Origin: CAXMST01 sp963712765
GTDB lineage: Bacteria > Actinomycetota > Thermoleophilia > Solirubrobacterales > 70-9
Direction of reading: 5' to 3'
Assembly (NCBI GenBank): GCA_963712765.1
Contig: CAVQIX010000003.1
Coordinates: forward strand, 1 to 64,000
DNA: 64,000 nt
Of the stretch, positions 46,691 to 64,000 are shown one piece after another; position 1 is the first letter of the stretch; every line of letters starts with the position of its first letter. A program made the position numbers and the translations under genes. The notes beneath the pieces were generated by a model, which saw nothing but the letters and a program-made list of their open reading frames with translations, made no database searches and was not told the DNA's origin.

Positions 46691-46981
46691 GTGCGGGGGG
46701 AGGTGATGCATCTCGATGCCGTCCGAACCAATGCTTGGGCCGTTGTCAGCTGGTCCCGGCCGGTTCGCCGCCGCGGCCTGCTCGATACCTCGGTCGTGAT
46801 CGCGGTCGCCAGGGGGGAGGAGGTCGAGCTTCCGGATCAGGCGGCGATCTCCACGGTCACGCTCTGCGGCCTCCATCACGGCGTCCTGATCGCGGCCACG
46901 GCCCTTTCCCACGGACTTCCCCTCTATTCCCGTGACCGCGGCTTCGAGCGGCTCGGGGTGTCCGGACTGCGGCTGGTCTGA
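46691..46981 (+). pseudogene. vapC (PIN-domain toxin) remnant with internal deletion
   Basis: The frame joins a PIN-domain start (GLLDTSVVIAVARGEEVELP, then STVTLCGLHHGVL) straight to a PIN-domain end (IAATALSHGLPLYSRDRGFE, then RLGVSGLRLV). About 50-60 residues that normally lie between, including one of the acidic metal ligands, are missing. No vapB antitoxin is visible. A nonfunctional relic is likely. Confidence 0.65.
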
Positions 46982-47065
46982 GGCCGAGCGCCCGGGCCGG
47001 GGGGAGCGCCAAAGCCCCGGTCTGGCGCTATCCTTTCTCTCCAGGAGAGCACCCAGCGGCGTGCC

Positions 47066-47094
47066 TGGACACGCCCATACTCTTGTGCTATCTT
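47066..47094 (+). promoter_or_regulatory. Promoter of rpoB-rpoC
   Basis: TGGACA (47066-47071), exactly 17 bases, then TATCTT (47089-47094): a good housekeeping sigma promoter. It gives a leader of about 85 bases to the rpoB start at 47187. Confidence 0.6.
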
Positions 47095-47186
47095 TGACCG
47101 TCGCGCGCGGGACCGGCGTTTTTCCCTGCCTTGATCCTTGCGCGCCGATTCGCCCACCCACGAGTCAACGTCCAGGAGTCGCCCTC

Positions 47187-50741
<3,555 letters not shown>

Positions 50742-50809
50742 GCCACCGTCCGCCACGGACCTTCCACCGCCCGCCACGCACGATCCACAGAACCAGAGGG
50801 ACGCACCAA

Positions 50810-54896
<4,087 letters not shown>

Positions 54897-54943
54897 GCCC
54901 GACGGCGCCCGAGCGCCGGAGGGCCCAACCTCCCAGAGTGTTC

Positions 54944-54971
54944 GAGAGGGCGGCCAGCAGGCCGCCCTCTC
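54944..54971 (+). terminator. Terminator after rpoC
   Basis: A perfect 12-base stem, GAGAGGGCGGCC with loop AGCA and GGCCGCCCTCTC, 47 bases after the rpoC stop. The T run is weak (TCGTTG), as is common in high-GC genomes. Confidence 0.7.
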
Positions 54972-55003
54972 TCGTTGCCGCGCCCGCCGGCCGGGTCCCA
55001 ACC

Positions 55004-55050
55004 GCCGAGTGCCGAGTTGCGGCGGCCAACCCGCCTCAACTCGTCACTGA
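55004..55050. repeat. REP-like hairpin repeat, copy 1
   Basis: Left arm GAGTGCCGAGTTG (55007-55019), right arm CAACTCGTCACTG (55037-55049). The right arm is the reverse complement of the left with one mismatch in the last dozen bases. The central part is CGGCGGCC-rich. Confidence 0.65.
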
Positions 55051-55073
55051 CCAGCAGTTCGAGACCCCCTCCT

Positions 55074-55120
55074 GCCGAGTGCCGAGTTGCGGCGGCCTGT
55101 TCGCCCATACTCGTCACTCA
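55074..55120. repeat. REP-like hairpin repeat, copy 2
   Basis: Left arm GAGTGCCGAGTTG (55077-55089) and the following GCGGCGGCC are identical to copy 1; right arm ATACTCGTCACTCA (55107-55120). It overlaps the last codons of the DUF559 gene. Confidence 0.65.
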
Positions 55121-56145
55121 GCGGGGGTGCGAGCCCTGAGGAGTTCGGTGATTACCCTCGCGGTACGGGCCGGTTCCCTGGTGAGTTGCCTCCAGGTGAA
55201 GCGGAGCACCTCCCAGCCCTCCCGCTTGAGCTCCTGATCCCGGCGGCGGTCCTCCTCGTGAGCGCTGGGGTCCGAGTGCCACCGGTAGCTGTCCGCCTCG
55301 ACCACCAGCCGTTGCGCCGGCCAATGGAAGTCGACCTGATAGGTCATGTGCTCGACACGGACGAGGTCATTGACTAGTGGTTCGGGGATCCCGTAGTCCT
55401 CGAACAGGTCGCGGAAGCGGCGCTCCATCCGGCTCTTCGGGACGCCGCCAGCGGTGCGTATCCCCTCGGTCGCCTCGCGGAGGATGGCCACGCCGCGGCC
55501 TCCCCGAGAGCGTTCGATCAGCTCGGATATGGCAGCCGGGTCGAGACGGTTCGAGCGCTGGGCTCGGGAAATCGCCTCGTATAGCTGGGTCCGGCGCCCG
55601 GCCGCGGCGAGATCCAGAAGCACTCGGGTCGGCGAGATCGCCGGGATGCCGCGCACGACCGCGAGGTCGACGATGGTGACTGAGCGCACGCGGTGGATTC
55701 TCACTCCGGGTCGGCGCAGGCCGCGGAGGTGCGTGACGCTGACGTGTACCGGGTGGAGCGGGCCCGCGGCCATGCCCCGCACGCGCGCCCCGGAAACGCA
55801 GCCAAGGAAGGCTCCCGGACCGCAGGCAAGCACAGCAGCCATCAGGGACCCGTCGTCCCCGATCGCCCGGTGGCCCACCGCGTAGACACCCCGATGCACC
55901 GGGTGCAGTCGACCGCCGGCGATCCAGTCCCCGATCGACCGTGGCGCGAGCCCGAGCTGGCGAAGCTGCCAGTGGGCCGCGACCCCGGATTGAAGGCCCG
56001 CCAACTCCGCGACCCTCCCCCAAGTGGTGAGTTCATGCCGCCGCGACGCTCGCTGGAGGTGGTCCAGCGGTGGCCAGCGGTCCCCCCATAGCCCGCCCAC
56101 TGCCGACTCCCGGCGGCTGGGGCGCCTCAACTCGTCACTCGGCAT
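55114..56145 (-). CDS. AbiEi-like/DUF559-domain protein
   Basis: The N-terminal part resembles type IV antitoxin-like winged-helix domains (VAELAGLQSGVAAHWQLRQL, then GRLHPVHRGVYAVGH). The middle has SVTHLRGLRRPGVRIHRVRS and GIPAISPTRVLLDLAAA. The C-terminal DUF559 (PD-(D/E)XK-like) domain has YQVDFHWPAQRLVVEADSYR, then WHSDPSAHEEDRRRDQELKR and WEVLRFTWRQL. The ATG at 56145 lies inside repeat copy 3, so the true start may be further in. It is flanked by hairpin repeats. Target and partner unknown. Confidence 0.72.
   Translation of the reverse strand: MPSDELRRPSRRESAVGGLWGDRWPPLDHLQRASRRHELTTWGRVAELAGLQSGVAAHWQLRQLGLAPRSIGDWIAGGRLHPVHRGVYAVGHRAIGDDGSLMAAVLACGPGAFLGCVSGARVRGMAAGPLHPVHVSVTHLRGLRRPGVRIHRVRSVTIVDLAVVRGIPAISPTRVLLDLAAAGRRTQLYEAISRAQRSNRLDPAAISELIERSRGGRGVAILREATEGIRTAGGVPKSRMERRFRDLFEDYGIPEPLVNDLVRVEHMTYQVDFHWPAQRLVVEADSYRWHSDPSAHEEDRRRDQELKREGWEVLRFTWRQLTREPARTARVITELLRARTPAE
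56099..56144. repeat. REP-like hairpin repeat, copy 3
   Basis: Left part CACTGCCGACTCCCGGCGG, right arm CTCAACTCGTCACTCGGCA (56126-56144). Diverged from copies 1 and 2 in the left arm, but the right arm is the same 12-mer CAACTCGTCACT. Confidence 0.55.
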
Positions 56146-56166
56146 TGGGGGGTTGCCTCCTCTCCG

Positions 56167-56214
56167 GTGAGTGCCGAGTGTGGGCGGAGTCCTCGCTTCA
56201 ACTCGGCGCTCGGG
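56167..56214. repeat. REP-like hairpin repeat, copy 4
   Basis: GTGAGTGCCGAGTG (56167-56180), GGGCGGAG centre, TTCAACTCGGCGCTC (56197-56211). The most diverged copy, with the same arm order. Confidence 0.5.
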
Positions 56215-56399
56215 GGCCGTCGGGAGGATCCTGCGTCGCGTCGCGTAACGAGTGTGAGTCGGGGCGTGCCGATTGCGGGCTGGAACGCGAGCCATTCCTT
56301 GCCGGCGGGAAAGGGGCCAACCGCCCTGGGGGGAGACGGGGCGGTCGACCGGGACCTTCTGGGAGGGGAGGACCCGGAAGCTCTTAAGGCAGGAGGGTC

Positions 56400-56832
56400 C
56401 TAGGGGGCCGGAGCGGTCACGGGCCCGAGATCGGCGAACAGGTGGCCGTGCTCGGATCGGAGTCGCTCGAGCGCGAGGTGGCTGCGGCCTTCGACCGTGC
56501 CGAGAGGAGCGCCGATCCGTGAGGCGATCTCGGCCTGGCTGAGGCCGCCGATGAAGCCGAGAAGGATGACCTCGCGCTGGGCCTTGGGGAGCCGGTCGAT
56601 CGCGCGGTGGATCAGCCCGCGGCGCTCGCGCTCGATGGCGCCGCGCTCGGGGCAGAGGGAGGAGTCGGGGAGGAACTCTTGCTCGCCCAATTCGGAGTGG
56701 GCGAGGAGGGGCCGAGCGGCGGTGGAGGTCCACCGCGCGGTTGCGGACGATGTCGGCGACTTCTTCGTCGGCGGGTGGGCCTGCGGGGACGGCGCGGTCG
56801 GCCAGCGCCGCTGGCGGCCGAGCCGTGGGGCT
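56400..56832 (-). pseudogene. N-terminally truncated ECF-type sigma factor (region 4), one frameshift
   Basis: The C-terminal 70 residues are a clear sigma region 4: HRAIDRLPKAQREVILLGFI, then GGLSQAEIASRIGAPLGTVE and GRSHLALERLRSEHGHL. Upstream, after a frame change near 56715, only ADEEVADIVRNRAVDLHRR is left of region 2, and a stop at the upstream gene's end blocks further extension. Either a relic or a severely misassembled gene. Confidence 0.55.
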
Positions 56833-57477
56833 CTAGGCCGCGCCGACCGCCTGCTCGACGGGGACCTCGCCGGCAACGACCTCGAAGGCGCGATCGACGG
56901 TCTCGGTGCTGCGCAGCGCCGCCGCGAGCACGGCGGCGACGTCCGCGCGGCTGATCTTGGCCCGCCCGACGCTCTCGCCGACCGCGACCCGGCCGCTGGG
57001 CGGATCGTCGGTGAGCATCCCGGGGCGGACGATCGTGTACTGCAGGCCGCTCTGGGCGATCTCGGCGTCGGCCTTGCCCTTGGCGCGCAGGTACACGTCG
57101 AAGACCTCGTCGCCCTCGTGCTCGGGGTCGGCGCCCATCGCGCTGATCAGCATGATCCGCTCTACGCCGGCCCGCTTGGCCGCGGCGCCCAGCTTGACCG
57201 CGCCCTCGTAGTCGACTGTCCACTTGCGCTCCGGCCCGCTGCCCGCTCCCGCTCCAGCTGCGAACACGGCGGCGTCCGCACCCTCGATTGCGGCGGCGAG
57301 CTCCTCGTCGCTCGATTCCTCGAGGTCGCAGACAACGGGCTCGGCGCCGGCCTCGCGGATGTCATCGCAGTGGTCTGGGTCGCGGACCAGCGAGCGCACG
57401 CGGTCGCCCCGCTCGCTCAGGATCCGCGCCAGGTGCAGCGCGATCTGCCCGTGGCCACCTGCGATCGCGACGTCCAT
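56833..57477 (-). CDS. NAD(P)-binding atypical SDR (NmrA-like) protein
   Basis: 214 residues. MDVAIAGGHGQIALHLARIL is the dinucleotide site (GGHGQIA), then RSLVRDPDHCDDIREAGAEP and VDYEGAVKLGAAAKRAGVER, IMLISAMGAD, YTIVRPGMLTDDPPSGRVAV. This family includes redox sensors and sugar or quinone reductases; the substrate cannot be assigned. Intact frame. Confidence 0.82.
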   Translation of the reverse strand: MDVAIAGGHGQIALHLARILSERGDRVRSLVRDPDHCDDIREAGAEPVVCDLEESSDEELAAAIEGADAAVFAAGAGAGSGPERKWTVDYEGAVKLGAAAKRAGVERIMLISAMGADPEHEGDEVFDVYLRAKGKADAEIAQSGLQYTIVRPGMLTDDPPSGRVAVGESVGRAKISRADVAAVLAAALRSTETVDRAFEVVAGEVPVEQAVGAA

Positions 57478-57491
57478 ATCTGCTCGCTGGC

Positions 57492-57797
57492 TCAGCGGCG
57501 GCGGTCACCGGAGGCCGTCAGGGGCCGCGGCTCAGCCGGACGCCGGGTGACCCGGATCGAGCCTTCATCCGGACAGGGAAGGGGCAGCGAGCCGGGCGCG
57601 TGCGGCCCGCGGCGGGGCCCGCGCGGGCGCTTGGGCTCACGTCGGAAGGGATGCACGCGGTCGTTGCCGCCTCCTTCGGGCGCTTCGGCCGGATCGGGTG
57701 CGGAGCGCCACGCCCACCAGATGATCCAACAGGCGAAGGCGATCGGGATCTTCAGGATGACGCCCATGAAGATCATTACCTCGAGGCCGGGCTCCAT
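57492..57797 (-). CDS. Small membrane protein of unknown function
   Basis: 101 residues: MEPGLEVMIFMGVILKIPIA with one transmembrane segment to about residue 30 (ending WIIWWAWRSA), then a basic, Pro-rich cytoplasmic tail (FRREPKRPRGPRRGPH). Located 15 bases upstream of the SDR gene on the same strand. I do not recognise a family. Confidence 0.5.
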   Translation of the reverse strand: MEPGLEVMIFMGVILKIPIAFACWIIWWAWRSAPDPAEAPEGGGNDRVHPFRREPKRPRGPRRGPHAPGSLPLPCPDEGSIRVTRRPAEPRPLTASGDRRR

Positions 57798-57873
57798 GAG
57801 AGCAGTCTAACCATCCGGGGGGTTCGGCCCAAACGGCGGCAAATCCCGAAGCGAACCCTCGGCGCGAGTCGGC

Positions 57874-58395
57874 TCAGACGGGCTCGAAGCCGCTCTGCGC
57901 CCACCCGATCAGCGCTTCAACGTGGGCCTCCTCGATGCCGATGTCGGAGTCGGTCGGAGCCAGCAGCGTCGGCTCGGAGCGGGCTCTGGCCCACTCGTGG
58001 CATTCCTCGCTGAGCGAGTCGTCGATCCAGGCGAGCGGCCGCCCGGCGGCGTACCTCTCGATCGGCCCGAGCTTCCAGTGCGCGGTGCCGAAGCGGGCGT
58101 CGGGCCCGAAGTTGAGGACCGGCAGCGAGGGCAGCCCGAGCAGGTGGGGGAGATGCTCGTTCGCCCGCTCCTCCCAGCCGGTCGCCCAGATCAGGTCGTA
58201 GTGCTCGGCGAGCCGGTTGAGGCGCTCGCCGGCGTGGGAGGCGATGAAATGAGGCATCCCGTCGATCAGGTGGAAGCGTCCCACCTCAGTCGGCGGGGTC
58301 TGCTCGAAGCCGAACAAGCTGATCACGCCATCGACATCGACGGCGAGGATTGGGCGGTTGGCGTCGACGGTATCGCTCACAGGATCGGGCACCAT
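57874..58395 (-). CDS. HAD-superfamily hydrolase-like protein
   Basis: About 173 residues from the ATG at 58395. Motif I PILAVDVDGVISLFG with the nucleophile Asp, IWATGWEERANEHLPHLLGL as the cap/motif II region, then KLGPIERYAAGRPLAWIDDS with the motif IV acids. Similar to HAD-like proteins of unknown substrate seen in actinobacteria. It is divergent from rpsL, 101 bases apart. Confidence 0.75.
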   Translation of the reverse strand: MVPDPVSDTVDANRPILAVDVDGVISLFGFEQTPPTEVGRFHLIDGMPHFIASHAGERLNRLAEHYDLIWATGWEERANEHLPHLLGLPSLPVLNFGPDARFGTAHWKLGPIERYAAGRPLAWIDDSLSEECHEWARARSEPTLLAPTDSDIGIEEAHVEALIGWAQSGFEPV

Positions 58396-58459
58396 ATATA
58401 CCGGCGTGCCTCGGCCGGCGGGGAGGGCCACGGTGCGTGATCGGAGGGGCTGGCGCATT

Positions 58460-58488
58460 TTGCGCCTGCTCTCGCGTCCCGCTATGCT
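58460..58488 (+). promoter_or_regulatory. Promoter of rpsL
   Basis: TTGCGC (58460-58465), 17 bases, TATGCT (58483-58488). The expected transcription start is within one or two bases of the GTG at 58497, so rpsL mRNA is probably leaderless. Confidence 0.65.
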
Positions 58489-58496
58489 GCGCCGCC

Positions 58497-58892
58497 GTGC
58501 CTACGACCTCACAGCTAGTCCGCAAGGGCCGCAAGCGCCCGCGCAAGAAGGTGGCGACCCCTGGACTGAAGTCCGGGCAGGGCCGCAAGCAGCGCATCGC
58601 CGCTCCCCAACGGCGCGGCGTCTGCACCCGTGTCTACACGGCCACGCCGAAGAAGCCGAACTCGGCGCTCCGCAAGGTGGCCCGCGTCCGGCTGACGAAC
58701 GGGATGGAGGTCACCTCCTACATCCCCGGCGAGGGTCACAACCTGCAGGAGCACTCCGTGGTGCTCGTCCGCGGCGGTCGCGTCAAGGATCTTCCCGGTG
58801 TCCGCTACAAGGTCGTCCGCGGCACCCTCGACGCCTCGGGCGTCAGCGATCGCAAGCAGTCGCGATCGCAGTACGGGGTCAAGGCCTCCTAG
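58497..58892 (+). CDS. rpsL: Ribosomal protein S12
   Basis: 131 residues from GTG (PTTSQLVRKGRKRPRKKVAT). RRGVCTRVYTATPKKPNSAL, then RKVARVRLTNGMEVTSYIPG and VRGGRVKDLPGVRYKVVRG. The stretch after residue 20 (PGLKSGQGRKQRIAAPQ) is about six residues longer than in E. coli or mycobacterial S12. Confidence 0.96.
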   Translation: MPTTSQLVRKGRKRPRKKVATPGLKSGQGRKQRIAAPQRRGVCTRVYTATPKKPNSALRKVARVRLTNGMEVTSYIPGEGHNLQEHSVVLVRGGRVKDLPGVRYKVVRGTLDASGVSDRKQSRSQYGVKAS

Positions 58893-58933
58893 CCTCGCCC
58901 AGCCGATATATCTAGAGAGAACTTCCCGAACCG

Positions 58934-59401
58934 ATGCGCCGAAACAGAGCAGCAACCCGCACCCTCACGCCCGACTCCCAGTACCGGAGCCGGACCGTGC
59001 AGCAGGTGATCAACAAGGTGATGCTCCACGGCAAGAAGTCCACCGCCGAGCGGATCGTCTATGACGCTCTCGCGGTCGTCGGTGAGCGCAGCGGTCGCAA
59101 CCCGACCGATGTGCTCGACGAAGCGATCGAGTCGCTGACGCCCTCGCTGGAGGTTCGCTCCCGCCGCGTCGGTGGCGCCACCTATCAGGTGCCGGTCGAG
59201 GTCCCTCAGCGCCGCGCCCGGACCCTGGCGGTCCGCTGGCTGGTCGGGTTCGCCCGCACCCGTGGCGAGAAGTCGATGTCTGATCGGCTCGCGCGAGAGA
59301 TCACTGACGCCACCCAGCAGCAGGGCGGCGCCTACAAGCGCAAGGACGACATCTACCGCATGGCGCAGGCCAACAAGGCCTTCGCCCACTACCGCTGGTA
59401 A
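58934..59401 (+). CDS. rpsG: Ribosomal protein S7
   Basis: 155 residues: MRRNRAATRTLTPDSQYRSR, VINKVMLHGKKSTAERIVYD, VGGATYQVPVEVPQRRARTL and the end MAQANKAFAHYRW. Follows rpsL by 41 bases. Its last 13 bases overlap the antisense membrane gene. Confidence 0.96.
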   Translation: MRRNRAATRTLTPDSQYRSRTVQQVINKVMLHGKKSTAERIVYDALAVVGERSGRNPTDVLDEAIESLTPSLEVRSRRVGGATYQVPVEVPQRRARTLAVRWLVGFARTRGEKSMSDRLAREITDATQQQGGAYKRKDDIYRMAQANKAFAHYRW

Positions 59402-59937
59402 TCACCAACGCGGGGAGAACGCTGAGCGGCCGCGCCCTCGTTCGTGCCCCGCTTGCGCCTCGGCCCGGGCCGCTTGAGGCGACCCTTCCAGGTCTGTAGC
59501 TGGTCCGGTCGAAAGGTCGCGAAGGCGCCGCCGGCCAAGGCCAGGGTGAGGGCGCCGATCGCCTGCAGCCAGAAGCCCGGCTGCGGCTCGGCGCGGGCGC
59601 TGGCGACCCCGCGGAGTGGGTCGGAGAGGTCGCCGAGCTTGCCGGCGTCGGGGAGGTCGACGATCAGGAAGAGGAGCAGGGCGACGCCGCCGATCCCGGC
59701 CACGGCGAATGCGGCGGGCCGGGCGCCGGTGGCGATCGCGATCACCAGCGCGCCGATCGCCGCGACCGAGAGGATCAGGCTCGAGTAGCCGTGGCGGTCG
59801 GCGGCGGTCACCTCCCGCAGGGGATCCCCGCCGGGCGGGGTGAACTCGAAGGCGATCATGAACTCGCTCGCGGCCAGAGCCAGTGCGCCGGCCGCGATCA
59901 CGATCGGGAGCAGCGTCTCGGCTCCGGGCAGCCTCAC
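59389..59937 (-). CDS. Membrane protein of unknown function (four helices)
   Basis: 182 residues: MRLPGAETLLPIVIAAGALA, SLILSVAAIGALVIAIATG, FAVAGIGGVALLLFLIVDLP and LQAIGALTLALAGGAFATF are hydrophobic segments, followed by a basic tail (LKRPGPRRKRG). It is coupled by a 4-base overlap to the gene upstream of it. No family recognised. Confidence 0.6.
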   Translation of the reverse strand: MRLPGAETLLPIVIAAGALALAASEFMIAFEFTPPGGDPLREVTAADRHGYSSLILSVAAIGALVIAIATGARPAAFAVAGIGGVALLLFLIVDLPDAGKLGDLSDPLRGVASARAEPQPGFWLQAIGALTLALAGGAFATFRPDQLQTWKGRLKRPGPRRKRGTNEGAAAQRSPRVGDYQR

Positions 59938-60842
59938 GCTCCGGCCTCCCTCGCTCCGGCTCCGGCTCCGGCGCCGGAGCCTGGCCTGAGCTTCGAGCCC
60001 GCCCGCCCCGCGCCACCGCGTGAGCGGCGCGATGAGCGGCGCCTCGTCGGAGCGCCCGCGCGCCTGAGCTCACCGGCGAGCATCAGGGAGGTGAGGGTGA
60101 GGCCGATCGCGGCGAACAGCTGCACCCACCAGCCACCCAGGATCTGGGCCTCGACCCCGGAGAAGCTGTTGGCGAGGTCGCCCTCGTCGAGGCCGGCCGG
60201 GCGGTCGATGAAGATGCTGACGGCGATCACCGCGACCCCGACCAGGGCGGCGAGACGGCAGAGCTGCCAGCGGCCGCGACGGCTTGCCAGAGCCAGCAGC
60301 GCGATCACGACCACGGCGACGGGGATCATCAGGTAGCTGTGGGCGCTGCCGAGCTCGGCACGGTCGACCTCGGGAGCGGGGGCGACGCTCTCGACGCCCG
60401 CGTAGTCGTCGATCCCGATCACGACTCCGCGGTAGTCGGCGAACTGCGAGAGGCCGAGCAGCACAGCGCAGCCGATCGCGGCGATCAGCAGGCCCCGGGA
60501 GGGGGTGAGCCAGGCGGATGCCGCGTGCAGGACCCGACCGAGGCCGCTGGAGATCCTGCCGAGTGGACCGGAGATCCGGCTGAGGAGCTGGTTGAGCACA
60601 GCCCAGACGCCGCGGAGGATGCCGAAGGCGAGCGCGGCGACAGCGCCAACGGCGCCGCCGGGGCGGGAGCCGGTCCTCTTCGGCGCCTCCTCGTGCCTGG
60701 CCGAGGGGGCGTTCTCGGAGCGACCGGCGGCGCGCTCGCGGCGGGCCTTGTCGCGGTCCCTGCTCCCCTTCCCGGAGGACCCCGAGTCGCCCTCGGGCTT
60801 GCGTCCGCGATCGGATCTTTTCAATCGCTTGGGGATCGCCAT
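59934..60842 (-). CDS. Membrane protein of unknown function
   Basis: About 302 residues from the ATG at 60842 (MAIPKRLKRSDRGRKPEGDS). A long charged N-terminal part, then hydrophobic segments near AVGAVAALAFGILRG, LLIAAIGCAVLLGLSQF, YLMIPVAVVVIALLALAS and VQLFAAIGLTLTSLMLAGEL, and a basic/Ala-Gly tail. The two membrane genes share a topology pattern and may act together. They lie antisense between rpsG and fusA. Confidence 0.6.
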   Translation of the reverse strand: MAIPKRLKRSDRGRKPEGDSGSSGKGSRDRDKARRERAAGRSENAPSARHEEAPKRTGSRPGGAVGAVAALAFGILRGVWAVLNQLLSRISGPLGRISSGLGRVLHAASAWLTPSRGLLIAAIGCAVLLGLSQFADYRGVVIGIDDYAGVESVAPAPEVDRAELGSAHSYLMIPVAVVVIALLALASRRGRWQLCRLAALVGVAVIAVSIFIDRPAGLDEGDLANSFSGVEAQILGGWWVQLFAAIGLTLTSLMLAGELRRAGAPTRRRSSRRSRGGAGRAGSKLRPGSGAGAGAGAREAGA

Positions 60843-60970
60843 TGCTTTGCTAAGATCCTGCACCGCTCGCGACGCCGCCGCAAGGCTCCGGCGTGGGCGC
60901 ACTCCCACCAATGGAGAGCCTCAGGACATAGGCAAACCCCGGGTCGACCGAGAGCATCGATTTGCGCTCT

Positions 60971-60990
60971 GGCCCGACAGGGCCTTTTTT
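60971..60990 (+). terminator. Intrinsic terminator in the fusA leader (possible attenuator)
   Basis: GGCCC, loop GACA, GGGCC, then six Ts (60985-60990), 51 bases before the fusA start. No plus-strand gene lies between rpsG and this site, so it would act on readthrough from rpsL-rpsG or on a fusA leader transcript. Confidence 0.65.
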
Positions 60991-61041
60991 CTGCCCGCAA
61001 TTGACTCGAATACCTCTCACCCGAAACCACTTTACGCACTG

Positions 61042-63153
<2,112 letters not shown>

Positions 63154-63297
63154 CCCTCGCTACGAAGATTTGCCATATTCCCCGGGTTGCCCGGGCCACC
63201 CGGCCCAAACGGCACGCCCACTTTGAACACTAGAAACTGAACAAGACGTCAAAGACGTAACGATCGGGACGAGACCCGAGAGAGGAACACCAAAACA

Positions 63298-64000
<703 letters not shown>

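Noticed and set aside
55004..56214. CRISPR array
   Set aside because: The four repeats are palindromic, irregularly spaced (70 bases, then about 1 kb) and diverged; there are no spacers of uniform length and no cas genes.

Overview
The window is high-GC DNA with dense genes on both strands and an actinobacterial-style translation/transcription locus (rpmG-secE-nusG-rplK-rplA, rplJ-rplL-rpoB-rpoC, rpsL-rpsG, fusA-tuf). TolB-like propellers, secreted Lys-rich repeat proteins, RTX-like proteins and acidic tails on ribosomal proteins fit a soil actinobacterium of the Thermoleophilia/Solirubrobacterales kind; that placement is inferred from gene content and was not tested. Many genes are interrupted by single-base frameshifts, including rpoC (two) and rplJ, and two of the breaks fall on G6 runs. 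I therefore read most breaks as assembly errors and join the fragments into one gene.

Layout. 1-3.7 kb: two TolB-like propeller genes flank a secreted repeat protein, and a 3' fragment of tRNA-Thr(GGT) lies between them. 4.0-12.0 kb: a lasso-peptide (RiPP) cluster with an ABC exporter, an asparagine-synthetase-like cyclase, an HPr-kinase-like tailoring kinase, three short precursor genes, a PqqD-type recognition protein (B1), a transglutaminase-like leader peptidase (B2), a nucleotidyltransferase-like protein and a glycosyltransferase. 12.0-34.0 kb: an exopolysaccharide/surface glycan locus with a true AsnB amidotransferase, two sugar epimerase/dehydratases, a WecA-like initiating transferase, a BY-kinase, several GT4/GT2 transferases, a Wzx-like flippase between two related methyltransferases, further methyltransferases and an O-antigen-ligase-like protein. 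34.1-37.8 kb: exported proteins, two with RTX-like repeats and two sharing a C-terminal domain and tail anchor, plus a secreted glycoside-hydrolase-like protein. 38.0-40.7 kb: acetyltransferase, aminotransferase and dehydrogenase resembling the WlbB/C/A steps to a diacetamido uronic acid. 41.2-64 kb: the ribosomal and RNA polymerase locus, broken by an antisense glycosyltransferase (44-45 kb), a vapC remnant (46.7 kb), a DUF559-type gene flanked by hairpin repeats (55-56.2 kb), a truncated sigma factor, a few housekeeping genes and two antisense membrane genes (59.4-60.8 kb).

The main discovery is the lasso cluster. Two precursors encode 16-17 residue cores that share Gly1, Gly2, Pro5, Asn7, Glu9 and Asn10, where Glu9 is the expected ring acceptor. 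One core ends in Ser, the residue phosphorylated by the known lasso kinases. The third precursor shows a core with the same Pro5/Glu9 spacing only if one missing base is restored. Kinase, nucleotidyltransferase and glycosyltransferase genes together suggest a product decorated on its tail and exported by the neighbouring ABC transporter.
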